Assembly: GCF_001039575.1 (NCBI RefSeq)
Contig: NZ_JIBT01000019.1
Coordinates: 1 to 54,228 of the forward strand
Direction: 5' to 3'
DNA length: 54,228 nucleotides
Source: Halomonas sp. PR-M31
GTDB taxonomy: Bacteria; Pseudomonadota; Gammaproteobacteria; Pseudomonadales; Halomonadaceae
Shown here: positions 41,864 through 50,800 of the stretch, piece by piece
Layout of the letters: every line of letters begins with the position of its first letter
Position numbering within the stretch: the first letter of the stretch is position 1
Notes under the pieces: generated by a model
Told to the model about the DNA's origin: nothing
The model's input: the letters and a program-made list of their open reading frames with translations, nothing else
Database searches by the model: none
Made by a program: the position numbers and the translations under genes

Positions 41864-43324
41864 ATGTCCACATCGACACAGACACCTGACGAATCAGATA
41901 CACACCCTTCCATGGCCTCCCGTATCGGTCTCTGGTTGGGTCCGCTCTGGGTTCTGATAACCTTGGTTCTACCACCCCCCTTGGGGATGCCGGATGCCGC
42001 CTGGGCCTGTGCGGGGCTCGCGCTGCTGATGGCCACCTGGTGGGCCACGGAGGCCATTCCCATACCCGCCACCGCCCTGCTGCCCCTGGTACTCGTGCCG
42101 GCACTTGGCATCGGGGAGCTGGACGCGGCGGCACCCAGCTACGCCAACCCCATCATATTCTTGTTCTTGGGCGGTTTCTTGATTGGTATCGGCATGCAGC
42201 GCTGGAACCTGCATCGGCGGATTGCCCTGAAGGTGCTTAAAATCGTCGGATCAGAGCCTCGGCGTCAGATCGGTGGGTTCATGATCGCCACCGGTTTTCT
42301 CAGCATGTGGGTCTCCAATACCGCCACCGCCATCATGATGTTGCCGATCGGCATGTCCGTGGTCAGCCTGCTCGAGGACAGCGACCCGAAAGAGCTAAAT
42401 CGCTATGCAACCGCGCTGCTTCTGGCAATCGCCTACTCCGCCAGCATCGGTGGCATCGCAACGCTGATTGGCACGCCGCCCAACGCCCTGTTGGCAGGCT
42501 ATCTGGCGGACGATCGGGGTATTGATATTGGTTTTGCACAGTGGATGGTGATCGGCGTACCGGTGAGCCTTGTGATGATGGCGGCGGCCTGGTGGTGGCT
42601 GACCCGTGGCGGCTTTTCCCTGGGCAACAATCAGAGCAGTGCCGACATGATCCACGAAGAATTGGACAAACTGGGGCGCATGTCTTCCGCTGAATTGCGC
42701 GTCGGCCTCGTCTTCCTGCTTGCCGCCCTCTCCTGGATCTTCCGGCCCTTGCTCAACGACATAGGCATTGCCTGGCTGTCAGATACCAACATTGCCATCG
42801 CTGCAGGGCTCATATTGTTTCTGCTGCCCAGCGGTAACAGCCCTGGGGTGCGTTTGCTCAACTGGGAGGAAGCCAAGGAATTGCCCTGGGGCGTGTTGCT
42901 GCTGTTTGGTGGCGGTCTGGCGCTGGCCAGTGTCGTCAAGAGTTCAGGGTTGGCGGAATGGATTGCCAACCAATTGTCGCTGTTCGAAGCACTACCCCTG
43001 ATTGCGCTGATTGGAATGATCGTTCTGATCATCATTTTCCTGACCGAGTTGACGTCGAACACGGCAACCGCCGCGGCCTTCTTGCCATTGCTGGGTGCAT
43101 TGGCGGTGTCCATCGACGTATCCCCGATACTGATCACGGTGCCGGCAGCCATTGCCGCAAGCTGTGCCTTCATGATGCCGGTAGCAACACCCCCGAATGC
43201 GATCGTCTTCGCCACCGGCCACCTGAAGATTCAATCCATGATTCGAGCCGGTTTCATGCTCAATCTTATCGGTACCCTGGTCGTCACCGGTCTTGGCTAT
43301 CTATTGGTCAGTACCTTCTGGTAA
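41864..43324 (+). CDS. Sodium-dependent anion symporter, DASS/SLC13 family
   Basis: This 486-residue membrane protein with about 11-13 hydrophobic segments carries both SNT motifs of the DASS family (SNTATAIMMLP near 149 and TSNTATAAAFLP near 394), each next to substrate- and sodium-binding sites, and GGIATLIGTPPNALLAGYL between them. Members import dicarboxylates such as succinate, or sulfate or phosphate; the substrate is not decided by sequence. The ATG has GAGG upstream. Its stop overlaps the 3' end of the converging cox15 frame by 24 bases, and a terminator hairpin lies 62 bases further on. Confidence 0.92.
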   Translation: MSTSTQTPDESDTHPSMASRIGLWLGPLWVLITLVLPPPLGMPDAAWACAGLALLMATWWATEAIPIPATALLPLVLVPALGIGELDAAAPSYANPIIFLFLGGFLIGIGMQRWNLHRRIALKVLKIVGSEPRRQIGGFMIATGFLSMWVSNTATAIMMLPIGMSVVSLLEDSDPKELNRYATALLLAIAYSASIGGIATLIGTPPNALLAGYLADDRGIDIGFAQWMVIGVPVSLVMMAAAWWWLTRGGFSLGNNQSSADMIHEELDKLGRMSSAELRVGLVFLLAALSWIFRPLLNDIGIAWLSDTNIAIAAGLILFLLPSGNSPGVRLLNWEEAKELPWGVLLLFGGGLALASVVKSSGLAEWIANQLSLFEALPLIALIGMIVLIIIFLTELTSNTATAAAFLPLLGALAVSIDVSPILITVPAAIAASCAFMMPVATPPNAIVFATGHLKIQSMIRAGFMLNLIGTLVVTGLGYLLVSTFW

Positions 43325-44437
43325 CCAGGGTCGTTGCGTTTCATAGCGCAACTTCCGGTGTTGACGTCTTGAAACCAACGTCAATACGCCGCCGAGACCC
43401 GAAGTTTCGGCGGCGTTTTCATTCATCGACGAGGAGCAGGACTGAGGCAGACTCGTCGCACGCCACACGGTCATGGTCATGACGAGCGCCAGCAGTACCG
43501 CGCCCGCAGTGTGGGCCAAGGCCAGATCAAGGGGTAGCCACAGCAACACGTTGGCAATGCCCAAACCAAGCTGCAGCGCATAGATTCCCGACAATAGCGT
43601 GAGATATGGACGCAAAACGCGACGGTGCCAATAGCGCACTGTCAGCAACAGCATCACGAGCCCAAGCGCGATAGCGCCCAGACGATGGGCCACCTGGATT
43701 GCCGTACGCGCCTCCGCGTGCAATTGCCCGTAAAGATAGTTGGGGCCAATGGTCTGGGTCAGGTTGAAGCCTTCGGACCAGTCCATTGTCGGCCACCACT
43801 GGCCATTGCAGGTTGGAACGCCGTGACAGGCGATGCCTGCATAATTGCTCGAGGTCCAACCGCCCAACGCTATCTGTAAAACCAGCAATCCAATAGCGAT
43901 CAGCCACAATGCACCCGGTCGCGACAGCCTGTATCCGCCACGGGCTCGAGCATCGATTCTTCTCAGGCTCAGGTATAGCCACAAAAAAAGCAGCGTGACC
44001 CCCAAGCCGCCCAACAGATGCAGGACAACTACCTGTGGCCAAAGCTTTAGCGTGACCGTGAACGCACCGAACGCGCCTTGCAGCAAGATGGCAAGCAATA
44101 ACACAGCGCTGGTGCGCCAGGGGTAGCCAGCCACGCTTCGCGCGCGCCAGGCAAGAAACGTCAGGCCTAGCACCAGTAATCCAAGTACCCCTGCCATGTA
44201 GCGATGAAACATTTCTGCCCAGGCCTTGCCCGGGTCCAGGGGCACATGAGGCGAGTGCGCCAGCGCCGTTGCATCGTCAGGCACCACCAGCTTGCCATAG
44301 CAGCCCGGCCAGTCAGGGCAGCCAAGCCCGGCATCGACAAGGCGTGTCCAGGCCCCAAGCAGCATCACGACAAGGGCCAGTAGCACACCGAAAAGGCTCA
44401 AACATCGTGCCAGGCGAACATGTTTTGTTGTTTTCAT
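43301..44437 (-). CDS. ctaA: Heme A synthase (COX15/CtaA family)
   Basis: The protein converts heme O to heme A for the terminal oxidase. It has eight hydrophobic segments and the paired histidine motifs: MFHRYMAG, LHLLGGLG, VAHRLGAI and LAHTAGAV, which bind heme. The core ends about residue 325, but the frame runs on for some 50 residues over the DASS terminator and 3' end to a stop at 43301. That tail (NENAAETSG...) encodes the hairpin in reverse and does not look like protein. A one-base shift would give a stop (TGA) just before the hairpin, so the tail may reflect another sequence error. It ends the cox assembly genes; ctaB and sco are not adjacent. Confidence 0.9.
   Translation of the reverse strand: MKTTKHVRLARCLSLFGVLLALVVMLLGAWTRLVDAGLGCPDWPGCYGKLVVPDDATALAHSPHVPLDPGKAWAEMFHRYMAGVLGLLVLGLTFLAWRARSVAGYPWRTSAVLLLAILLQGAFGAFTVTLKLWPQVVVLHLLGGLGVTLLFLWLYLSLRRIDARARGGYRLSRPGALWLIAIGLLVLQIALGGWTSSNYAGIACHGVPTCNGQWWPTMDWSEGFNLTQTIGPNYLYGQLHAEARTAIQVAHRLGAIALGLVMLLLTVRYWHRRVLRPYLTLLSGIYALQLGLGIANVLLWLPLDLALAHTAGAVLLALVMTMTVWRATSLPQSCSSSMNENAAETSGLGGVLTLVSRRQHRKLRYETQRPWLPEGTDQ
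43386..43440 (+). terminator. Terminator after the DASS symporter gene
   Basis: A perfect 10-base-pair GC-rich stem (ACGCCGCCGA / TCGGCGGCGT) followed by TTTT lies 62 bases after the DASS stop. It overlaps the 3' tail of the converging cox15 frame. Confidence 0.82.
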
Positions 44438-44452
44438 GGGCCGCCCTCTTCG

Positions 44453-45025
44453 TTAAATCACATTTCTGACACTCACACCCTGGCTTGCCGAGAAGCGCTC
44501 GATCTCCGGGTTCATGCGCAACAACCGGCGTATGTCCTTGAGAATTTCTCTAGGATCGTCCTGCTGGTCATAGCGCACGACGACCCGCCCCTCGAAGTCG
44601 ATCAGCCATACCGACTTGCCATCGCTCCAGGCGGGCTGAGTTCGCCACTGTGCCACCTGCTCGCCGGGCAGCGGCTGCGCCTGGCCACCCAGACGCAGCC
44701 GGGACACCCGCGGTGCCTCACGCCCCAGAGCGCGATGCAATCGCCACAGATGATCCGCGACGTCTGCGCACTCGTCCCGGCAGTCATAGGCCAGTATCCA
44801 ATCGTCTTGATCGCCATCATCGAGAGCCGAAGAAGTCTTCTTCAAAGGCCACTCCGGAAGCGCAGGCAGCTCCGGCATCAGTTGGCCATGAGCGACTCGC
44901 TCATCAGGAATGCCCAGGCGCCATTCCACCATCGCCCAGGCGGTAATCACAGGGCCCGCAAACAGGATGATCAGCGCAGTCAGCTTGATTTTCTGACGCA
45001 GATTCCTGGATAAATATCGATTCAT
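44453..45025 (-). CDS. Sco-like thioredoxin-fold oxidase assembly protein
   Basis: The start at ATG 45023-45025 overlaps the SURF1 stop in an ATGA, so the two are translationally coupled; the longer open frame is not needed. The 190-residue protein has one membrane segment (about 15-33) and a periplasmic part. There YDCRDEC gives a C-x3-C pair (C82, C86) as in Sco copper chaperones. The segment VWLIDFEGRVVVRYDQQDDPREILKDIRRLL matches the thioredoxin-fold C-terminus of Sco proteins. The Sco histidine that completes the copper site (in DHS) is not present (SDG). It may be a thiol reductase or heme or copper helper; the role is inferred from place and fold. Confidence 0.65.
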   Translation of the reverse strand: MNRYLSRNLRQKIKLTALIILFAGPVITAWAMVEWRLGIPDERVAHGQLMPELPALPEWPLKKTSSALDDGDQDDWILAYDCRDECADVADHLWRLHRALGREAPRVSRLRLGGQAQPLPGEQVAQWRTQPAWSDGKSVWLIDFEGRVVVRYDQQDDPREILKDIRRLLRMNPEIERFSASQGVSVRNVI

Positions 45026-45741
45026 GGCGTTTGTCCTCGAGAATCCTTGAGCCTCGCAACGCGGGGTCGCCCCAGCCACATGACGATGCTTGCCGCCAGC
45101 GCGAGCCCCCACCACTGAAAGGCATAGCCCAGGTGGCGGCTGGGCGGCATTACCGCCGGCACCCACCAGGAAGCAAAGCGCCCCTGTCCAGTATGCTGGT
45201 GCAGCCAGCCCGCATGCAGGAACGACAGGTCCTCCGACCAGACTGAAAGATCGATTCGTTGCACTCGCCGCCCCTCCTGGTTCGGACCAAACAGCAAGGC
45301 GTTATCCTGAGCCTGTGCTTGCCATCGCCCGCTGATCTCGACTTCTCCTGAAGGGGTCTCGATCACTGGATCGACCCGTTCCGGCCCAGAAGGAACAAAG
45401 CCCCGCTCGATCAACCAGTAACGCCCATCGCTATCGATCAACGGCGTGAGCACCGCGACCCCCACGCGTCCCTTCAGCACCCGGTTGTCCAGAAAGCGCG
45501 TCTGATCCGCTATAAAGCGCCCTTTCACCGTCACCTCGGCGCCAAACGGCGGTGAGCGTTCAGGCATAGTCAAACTAGGCGCTGCCTCGAGCCGTGCAAG
45601 ATAGTCGCGTTTTTCCTCTGCCCGCTGCCATTGCCAGTTGCCCAATGCCAGGCCGAGAACGATTACCAGACTCCATCCAAGCCACCAGAGCGACTTTTTC
45701 TTGACGCCAGCGGCAAGCTTGTTTGAACTGAAAGTGCTCAT
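45022..45741 (-). CDS. SURF1 family cytochrome oxidase assembly protein
   Basis: The 239-residue protein has two flanking membrane segments (about 17-35 and 208-227) and a periplasmic domain with GNWQWQRAEEKRDYL, LIERGFVP and GYAFQWWGLA, all hallmarks of SURF1. It helps insert heme A into oxidase subunit I. It overlaps the next gene by four bases. Upstream, a short plus-strand DUF2909 gene separates it from coxC. Confidence 0.92.
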   Translation of the reverse strand: MSTFSSNKLAAGVKKKSLWWLGWSLVIVLGLALGNWQWQRAEEKRDYLARLEAAPSLTMPERSPPFGAEVTVKGRFIADQTRFLDNRVLKGRVGVAVLTPLIDSDGRYWLIERGFVPSGPERVDPVIETPSGEVEISGRWQAQAQDNALLFGPNQEGRRVQRIDLSVWSEDLSFLHAGWLHQHTGQGRFASWWVPAVMPPSRHLGYAFQWWGLALAASIVMWLGRPRVARLKDSRGQTP

Positions 45742-45756
45742 CTACGGGAGTCCCTC

Positions 45757-45951
45757 ATGCTCAAGATACTGATCGCCGCCGTCTTTCTGGCCATGCTCAC
45801 CAGTTTGCTGATGGGGGCCGGCTATCTCATCCGCGATGACAGTCAGTCCAAGCGATTGCTGACCTCACTCAAAATCCGCGTCAGCCTGGCGGCGGTGCTG
45901 ATCGCCTTGCTGCTATATGGATTTTATGTCGGCGATCTCGGCAGTGCCTGA
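45757..45951 (+). CDS. DUF2909 twin-transmembrane protein
   Basis: A 64-residue protein with two hydrophobic segments (about 2-26 and 40-60) around a short charged loop (RDDSQSKRLLTSLKIR). GGGAG lies four to five bases upstream of the ATG. The pattern matches DUF2909, small membrane proteins often found, in the opposite orientation, between coxC and SURF1 in Pseudomonas-type clusters. Its role is unknown. Confidence 0.82.
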   Translation: MLKILIAAVFLAMLTSLLMGAGYLIRDDSQSKRLLTSLKIRVSLAAVLIALLLYGFYVGDLGSA

Positions 45952-45970
45952 GACCGTTCGACACGCCCGT

Positions 45971-46831
45971 TCAAAACACATAGACGAAAATGAACAGTCC
46001 AATCCACACCACATCGACGAAGTGCCAATACCAGGCAGCGGCCTCGAAACCGAAATGATTGTGGGCGGAGAAGTGGCCTTTCTGAATTCGCCAGAGCATG
46101 ACACCGAGGATGATGGCTCCGATGGTGACATGGGCACCGTGAAAACCCGTCAGCAGGAAGAAGGTCGACCCATAGATGCCTGCCTGTAGCGTAATACCAA
46201 GATGATGATAGGCCTCGTAGTACTCGAGCCCTTGCACCATCAAGAAAAGCACGCCCAATAGCACCGTGATGGCCAGGCAGTTACGGGCGGTATCGCGATA
46301 GCCCTCCTTGAGCGCTTCGTGAGAGAGCGTCAAAGTGATGCTAGACGTGACCAAAAAGAGCGTATTGACCAGCGGCAGCTGCCACGGGCTGACCACTGCC
46401 TTGGCGCCAACGATGTCCGTATCCGGCGGATTCATGAGCGGCCAGCTGGAAACGAAATCCGGCCACAGCAAGGCGCTGACACCCTTCGCCCCTTCACCAT
46501 CAAGCCAAGGTAGCGCGAAGACTCGCACGTAGAACAGCGCGCCGAAAAAGGCGAGAAAGAACATGACTTCCGAGAAGATGAACCAGCCCATGCCCCAGCG
46601 AAAGGAGCGATCCATCTGGGCATCGTAAAGCCCGCTGCGGGATTCCCGAATGACATCTCGAAACCAAAATGCCATGACGGTGATGATCGCTGCCGCACCC
46701 AGAGGCAGCAGTACCATCCCCGTATCGAATACCAGCACGATACCCGTGCCGATCATGAACAGCCCAACGGCCAAACCTGCCAGGATGGGCCATTTGCTAC
46801 TTGCAGGTACGTAATAGCTGCCGCCGCTCAT
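45971..46831 (-). CDS. coxC: Cytochrome c oxidase subunit III
   Basis: A complete 286-residue subunit III with seven membrane segments, which stabilises the oxidase and helps proton uptake. Typical segments are SEVMFFLAFFGALFYVR, NTLFLVTSSITLT, GFHGAHVTIGAIIL and FEAAAWYWHFVDVVWIGLF at the end. It begins within the ctaG stop (four-base overlap), so the two are coupled. Confidence 0.95.
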   Translation of the reverse strand: MSGGSYYVPASSKWPILAGLAVGLFMIGTGIVLVFDTGMVLLPLGAAAIITVMAFWFRDVIRESRSGLYDAQMDRSFRWGMGWFIFSEVMFFLAFFGALFYVRVFALPWLDGEGAKGVSALLWPDFVSSWPLMNPPDTDIVGAKAVVSPWQLPLVNTLFLVTSSITLTLSHEALKEGYRDTARNCLAITVLLGVLFLMVQGLEYYEAYHHLGITLQAGIYGSTFFLLTGFHGAHVTIGAIILGVMLWRIQKGHFSAHNHFGFEAAAWYWHFVDVVWIGLFIFVYVF

Positions 46832-47391
46832 GCGCCACCTCCTTGGGTGAGTGCGATCACGCTAGAGGAAAGTTGATCATCCGCTGCGGGATACAGGGTG
46901 TAGGCCAGGGTTACGGTATGAACGTTTTCCGGTAGATCTCTGGAGAGCTGGAACATCAAGGGCAGCTCGAGTCGCTCACCGGCCTGAAGACGCTGTTCCT
47001 GAAAACAAAAACAGGTGATCTTGCGTAGATGCAAGGAGGCTTCCGAGGGGCTGACGCTAGGAACGGCGCGGCCACGACGAGCGGTCTTGCCATGATTGAC
47101 GAAGGCGAAGCGCACCTCATAGGCCTGACCGGGATGCACTCGCACCTGACGATCCAGCGCCGTCAGCCGCCAAGGCAGACCGCTACCGGTACGGGTGATG
47201 AACTGCACGGTGACATAGCGGGATTCATCGATCTCACCGCTGACGATGGCTCGGGGTTGGCTCGCGGACTTGCCATTGAGACCGGTGATATCACAGAACA
47301 CGTCGTACAGCGGCACCAGCGCAATGGTGAACCCCACCATCATCACCAACGCAACCAGGGTCTTCGTCACCGTGCGCTGTACGGGTGTCAT
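46828..47391 (-). CDS. ctaG: Cytochrome c oxidase assembly protein CtaG
   Basis: A 187-residue membrane-anchored copper chaperone that delivers copper to the CuB site of subunit I. It has one N-terminal membrane segment (about 9-30) and the copper-binding ITCFCFQEQ motif in the periplasmic part, plus LYDVFCDITGLNG near the start. It lies between ctaD (35 bases upstream) and coxC (four-base overlap), the typical order. Confidence 0.94.
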   Translation of the reverse strand: MTPVQRTVTKTLVALVMMVGFTIALVPLYDVFCDITGLNGKSASQPRAIVSGEIDESRYVTVQFITRTGSGLPWRLTALDRQVRVHPGQAYEVRFAFVNHGKTARRGRAVPSVSPSEASLHLRKITCFCFQEQRLQAGERLELPLMFQLSRDLPENVHTVTLAYTLYPAADDQLSSSVIALTQGGGA

Positions 47392-47426
47392 CTCATGTTC
47401 TCTCCGGCATCTTCAGGCCTTCTGCT

Positions 47427-49076
47427 TCAATGAAACTTGAAGCCGCGAAGGTCCGGTGGCGTTTCAAAGGTATGCAATGGTGCCGGGCTAGGCACGGTCC
47501 ATTCCAGATCGGTCGCGCCGTCCCAGGGGTTGGCGGGTGCTTTTACCCCGCCGCGAACGCATTTGACCACGACCCAGATGAACAGCAGCTGGGAAAAGCC
47601 GAACAGGAATCCCCCGATGCTCGAGGCCATGTTGAAGTCGGCAAACTGCAGGGCGTAATCCGGAATCCTGCGGGGCATGCCGGCAAGCCCGGCAAAGTGC
47701 ATGGGAAAGAACAGCAGGTTGACGCCAATCACCGATAGCCAGAAATGCCAGCGCCCGAGTCGTTCGTCTGGATAATGACCTGTCCATTTGGGCAGCCAGT
47801 AATAGACCGCCGCCATGATCGAGAACACTGCCCCGGGCACCAGCACATAGTGAAAGTGCGCCACCACAAAATAGGTGTCGTGGTACTGAAAATCCGCCGG
47901 CGCGATCGCCAGCATCAGTCCCGAAAATCCCCCAATGGTGAACAGCACGACGAAGGCAAGAGCAAACAGCATCGGCGTCTCGAAGGTGATCTCGCCGCGA
48001 AACAGCGTGGTGATCCAGTTGAATACCTTCACCCCGGTCGGCACGGCGATCAGCAGCGTGGTGTACATGAAGAAAAGCTCCGCGACCAGAGGCAGCCCGA
48101 CGGCGAACATATGATGTGCCCAGACCAGAAACGACAGAATGGCAATCGCTGCCGTGGCGTAGACCATGGAGGCATAGCCAAACAAGCGCTTACGGGCAAA
48201 GGTCGGAATGATCACCGAGACGATGCCGAAGGCCGGCAGGATCATGATGTACACCTCGGGATGTCCGAAGAACCAGAACAGATGCTGGAACAGCACCGGA
48301 TCGCCGCCGCCGGCGGCATTGAAGAAGCTGGTGCCGAAATTGATATCCAGCAGCATCATGGTGATGACACCGGCCAGCACCGGCATCACCGCGATCAGCA
48401 GGAAGGCAGTGATCAACCAGGTCCACACGAACAGGGTCATGTCCATCAGGCGCATGCCTGGGGCCCGCAGATTGAGAATCGTGGCGATGATGTTGATCGC
48501 CCCGAGGATCGAGCTGATACCCGCCATGTGCAGTGCAAAAATGAAGAACGTGGTGGAAGGTGGCGCGTAGGTAGTGGAGAGCGGCGCATAGAAGGTCCAG
48601 CCGAAATTGGGGCCGCCCCCAGGCATCAGCAAGGTCGACAACAGCAAGGTAAAGGCAATGGGCAGCAGCCAGAAACTGAAGTTGTTGAGCCGAGGCAGTG
48701 CCATGTCCGGCGCCCCGATCTGTAGCGGGATCATCCAGTTGGCCAAGCCGACGAAGCCGGGCATGACCGCGCCGAACACCATGATCAGACCATGCATGGT
48801 GGTCATCTGATTGAAGAATTCCGGCTGTATCATTTGCAGCCCCGGCTGGAATAACTCGAGCCGGATAACTAGCGCCATGGCACCGCCGATCATGAACATC
48901 GACAAGGAGAAGATCAGATACAGCGATCCGATCTCCTTGTGGTTGGTGGTCAACAACCAGCGCAGTGGCCCACTGCGATAGTGATGCTCTTCTTCCTGGA
49001 ACTCATCGGCCGCGGCGCTACCGGATGCACTCTGACTGTGCTCCAGAGTGGCCTTGGGAGGTGATTGAGGCGCCAT
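47427..49076 (-). CDS. ctaD: Cytochrome c oxidase subunit I
   Basis: The start chosen is ATG 49074-49076 with AAGGAGAA eight bases upstream; an ATG eight codons earlier lacks a good site. The 549-residue catalytic subunit has 12 membrane segments and binds heme a, heme a3 and CuB. WFFGHPEVYIMILPAFG holds the histidine-tyrosine crosslink, WAHHMFAVG the two CuB histidines and HDTYFVVAHFHYVL the heme ligands. It is the aa3-type oxygen-reducing centre. The acidic N-terminal stretch (EFQEEEHHY) is a short cytoplasmic addition. It follows coxB by 68 bases. Confidence 0.97.
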   Translation of the reverse strand: MAPQSPPKATLEHSQSASGSAAADEFQEEEHHYRSGPLRWLLTTNHKEIGSLYLIFSLSMFMIGGAMALVIRLELFQPGLQMIQPEFFNQMTTMHGLIMVFGAVMPGFVGLANWMIPLQIGAPDMALPRLNNFSFWLLPIAFTLLLSTLLMPGGGPNFGWTFYAPLSTTYAPPSTTFFIFALHMAGISSILGAINIIATILNLRAPGMRLMDMTLFVWTWLITAFLLIAVMPVLAGVITMMLLDINFGTSFFNAAGGGDPVLFQHLFWFFGHPEVYIMILPAFGIVSVIIPTFARKRLFGYASMVYATAAIAILSFLVWAHHMFAVGLPLVAELFFMYTTLLIAVPTGVKVFNWITTLFRGEITFETPMLFALAFVVLFTIGGFSGLMLAIAPADFQYHDTYFVVAHFHYVLVPGAVFSIMAAVYYWLPKWTGHYPDERLGRWHFWLSVIGVNLLFFPMHFAGLAGMPRRIPDYALQFADFNMASSIGGFLFGFSQLLFIWVVVKCVRGGVKAPANPWDGATDLEWTVPSPAPLHTFETPPDLRGFKFH

Positions 49077-49144
49077 TGAACATTCTCCTTGCAGATACAT
49101 TTCTGCCTGCGGAACTGTCGATTCACGGCTGTTTGAGCAACCCG

Positions 49145-50263
49145 TCAGGGGCTGAGAAGGGCTTGGATATCCGCCGGCTGCACCACATCACCGGTTTCAT
49201 GGCCCCAGGCATTGCGCTCAAACGTAATGACCGCCGCGATATCAATTGGATTGAGGGTGCCGCTGAAGGACGCCATGGCGGAACCGGACACGCCGTTGAC
49301 GACCGCATCGATGTGATGCTCAAGATCGTCCATCAACGCCTGATTTCCCGCCAATGCCGGAAACGTGGGCGGCAACCCCTGACCTTCCGCCTGGTGACAG
49401 GCAGCGCAGATGGTGGCGTAAACCTTCTCGCCTCGCTCGACCAGCTCTGCGAGCTCCCATTCCCGATCGACGCCGCCGGCGTCCGCCGCAGCGGCCTGTC
49501 TGCGTTCCTCAAGCCAGGCATCGAACTGCTCTTGTTCCATGGCGTGCACGACAACCGGCATGAAGCCATGATCCTTGCCGCACAGCTCGGTACATTGACC
49601 GCGATAGATGCCTGGCTCATCGATGCGCGTCCAGGACTCGTTGACAAACCCCGGTATGGCGTCCTTCTTGACCGCCAGATCCGGCACCCACCAGGAGTGA
49701 ATGACATCCGCTGAAGTGGTCAGCAGCCGAATCTTGCGATTGATTGGCAACACCAGCGGCTCATCGACCTCGAGAAGATAGTGCTCACCCTTTTCTTCGG
49801 TGCCGGCAATCTGCTCCCGGGGAGTACCAAGGTTGGAGAAGAACGTGACGCCCTCGCCCATGTAATCGTACTGCCAACGCCATTGATGACCGGTAATCAT
49901 TACGTCGTAATCCGCCTCGGAGGCGTCGTACATGTTCTTGAGCGTAGCGGTGGCAGGAATGGCCATGGCAACGAGAATGAGAAACGGGATGGCTGTCCAA
50001 AGCACTTCGACAGTGGTGTGTTCATGAAACTGCGCCGCTTTCGCGCCCTTGGACCGGCGATATCGAAACAAGGAGTAGAACATCACGCCGAACACGACGA
50101 TGCCGATGACCACGCAGATCCAGAAGATAATCATGTGCAGATCATAAACGTCACGACTGACCTGAGAGACACCGACCGGCATATTCCAGTCTGTTGCGTG
50201 AGAAATCGGAAACTGACCACTGAGACCCGCCAGCAACGCAGCGAGAGCGAACATCTTGCGCAT
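49145..50263 (-). CDS. coxB: Cytochrome c oxidase subunit II with fused cytochrome c domain (caa3 type)
   Basis: The 372-residue protein has a signal peptide or first helix (MRKMFALAALLAGLSG), two membrane segments (about 43-63 and 88-106) and the CuA domain. The copper ligands are visible as H189, C224, C228, H232 and M235 (CTELCGKDHGFM). An additional C-terminal domain carries a heme c site, C286-A-A-C-H290, so electrons can enter from an attached cytochrome c. That marks a caa3-type oxidase. The chosen ATG is only a base or two from the AGGAGG site; the ATG three codons later is better spaced but loses the signal's positive residues. ctaD follows after 68 bases. Confidence 0.95.
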   Translation of the reverse strand: MRKMFALAALLAGLSGQFPISHATDWNMPVGVSQVSRDVYDLHMIIFWICVVIGIVVFGVMFYSLFRYRRSKGAKAAQFHEHTTVEVLWTAIPFLILVAMAIPATATLKNMYDASEADYDVMITGHQWRWQYDYMGEGVTFFSNLGTPREQIAGTEEKGEHYLLEVDEPLVLPINRKIRLLTTSADVIHSWWVPDLAVKKDAIPGFVNESWTRIDEPGIYRGQCTELCGKDHGFMPVVVHAMEQEQFDAWLEERRQAAAADAGGVDREWELAELVERGEKVYATICAACHQAEGQGLPPTFPALAGNQALMDDLEHHIDAVVNGVSGSAMASFSGTLNPIDIAAVITFERNAWGHETGDVVQPADIQALLSP

Positions 50264-50399
50264 CCATCCCTCCTTAGTTGTTCTAATGCGTTGGAGCGAC
50301 TAACTAAAAGATGAATAAATCAGGCGAGTACTTCAGGAGTATAGAAGAGCTTTGAGAATTGCGAGAAAAGAGACGTCTTGAAATTAAACGCAGATAGTT

Positions 50400-50573
50400 T
50401 CAACCCGCAGCCATGCGGGCTATGGCAAACACGATGGCAACCATCACCAGAGCCAGCAGAATGCCTACTATGATGAATGCACCCGGCTTGCCCTGTTCGA
50501 AATCCTTGCGTCGACGTTGATCCTGCTGTACGCCAAAAAAGGCAGCCAGCACCGACTTGACGACATCCCACAT
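50400..50573 (-). CDS. DUF2970 family small membrane protein
   Basis: A 57-residue protein from ATG 50571-50573, with GGAGG four bases upstream. The first part (WDVVKSVLAAFFGVQQDQRRRKDFEQGKP) matches DUF2970, followed by one membrane segment (about 33-55). Such proteins are often encoded in cytochrome oxidase clusters of gammaproteobacteria, and here it is the first gene upstream of coxB on the same strand, with a 136-base gap. Its function is unknown. Confidence 0.8.
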   Translation of the reverse strand: MWDVVKSVLAAFFGVQQDQRRRKDFEQGKPGAFIIVGILLALVMVAIVFAIARMAAG

Positions 50574-50800
50574 AAGACCTCCCATCTGGGCCAGCCGTTT
50601 CTCAGCCTGACCCTAGGTCAGCTTACGGGTACAGCAAACACTCTGATTCAACGCTTTTACATGATCGGTATCAAGTTATGACGAGAAAGTTTGTGAACTC
50701 GCCCTTCACAACTACCGTGAAGGTGTACGCTTAACATGGGTTACCAATATTAGTGTGACATGACGCTACAACCTTGTCTGAGTGCTACCCGGAGGCCTTC

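Noticed and set aside
47745-48725. 326-residue plus-strand open frame
   Set aside because: It lies entirely antisense to ctaD, is rich in His, Gln, Arg and Asp from reversed membrane-protein codons, and shows no family pattern.
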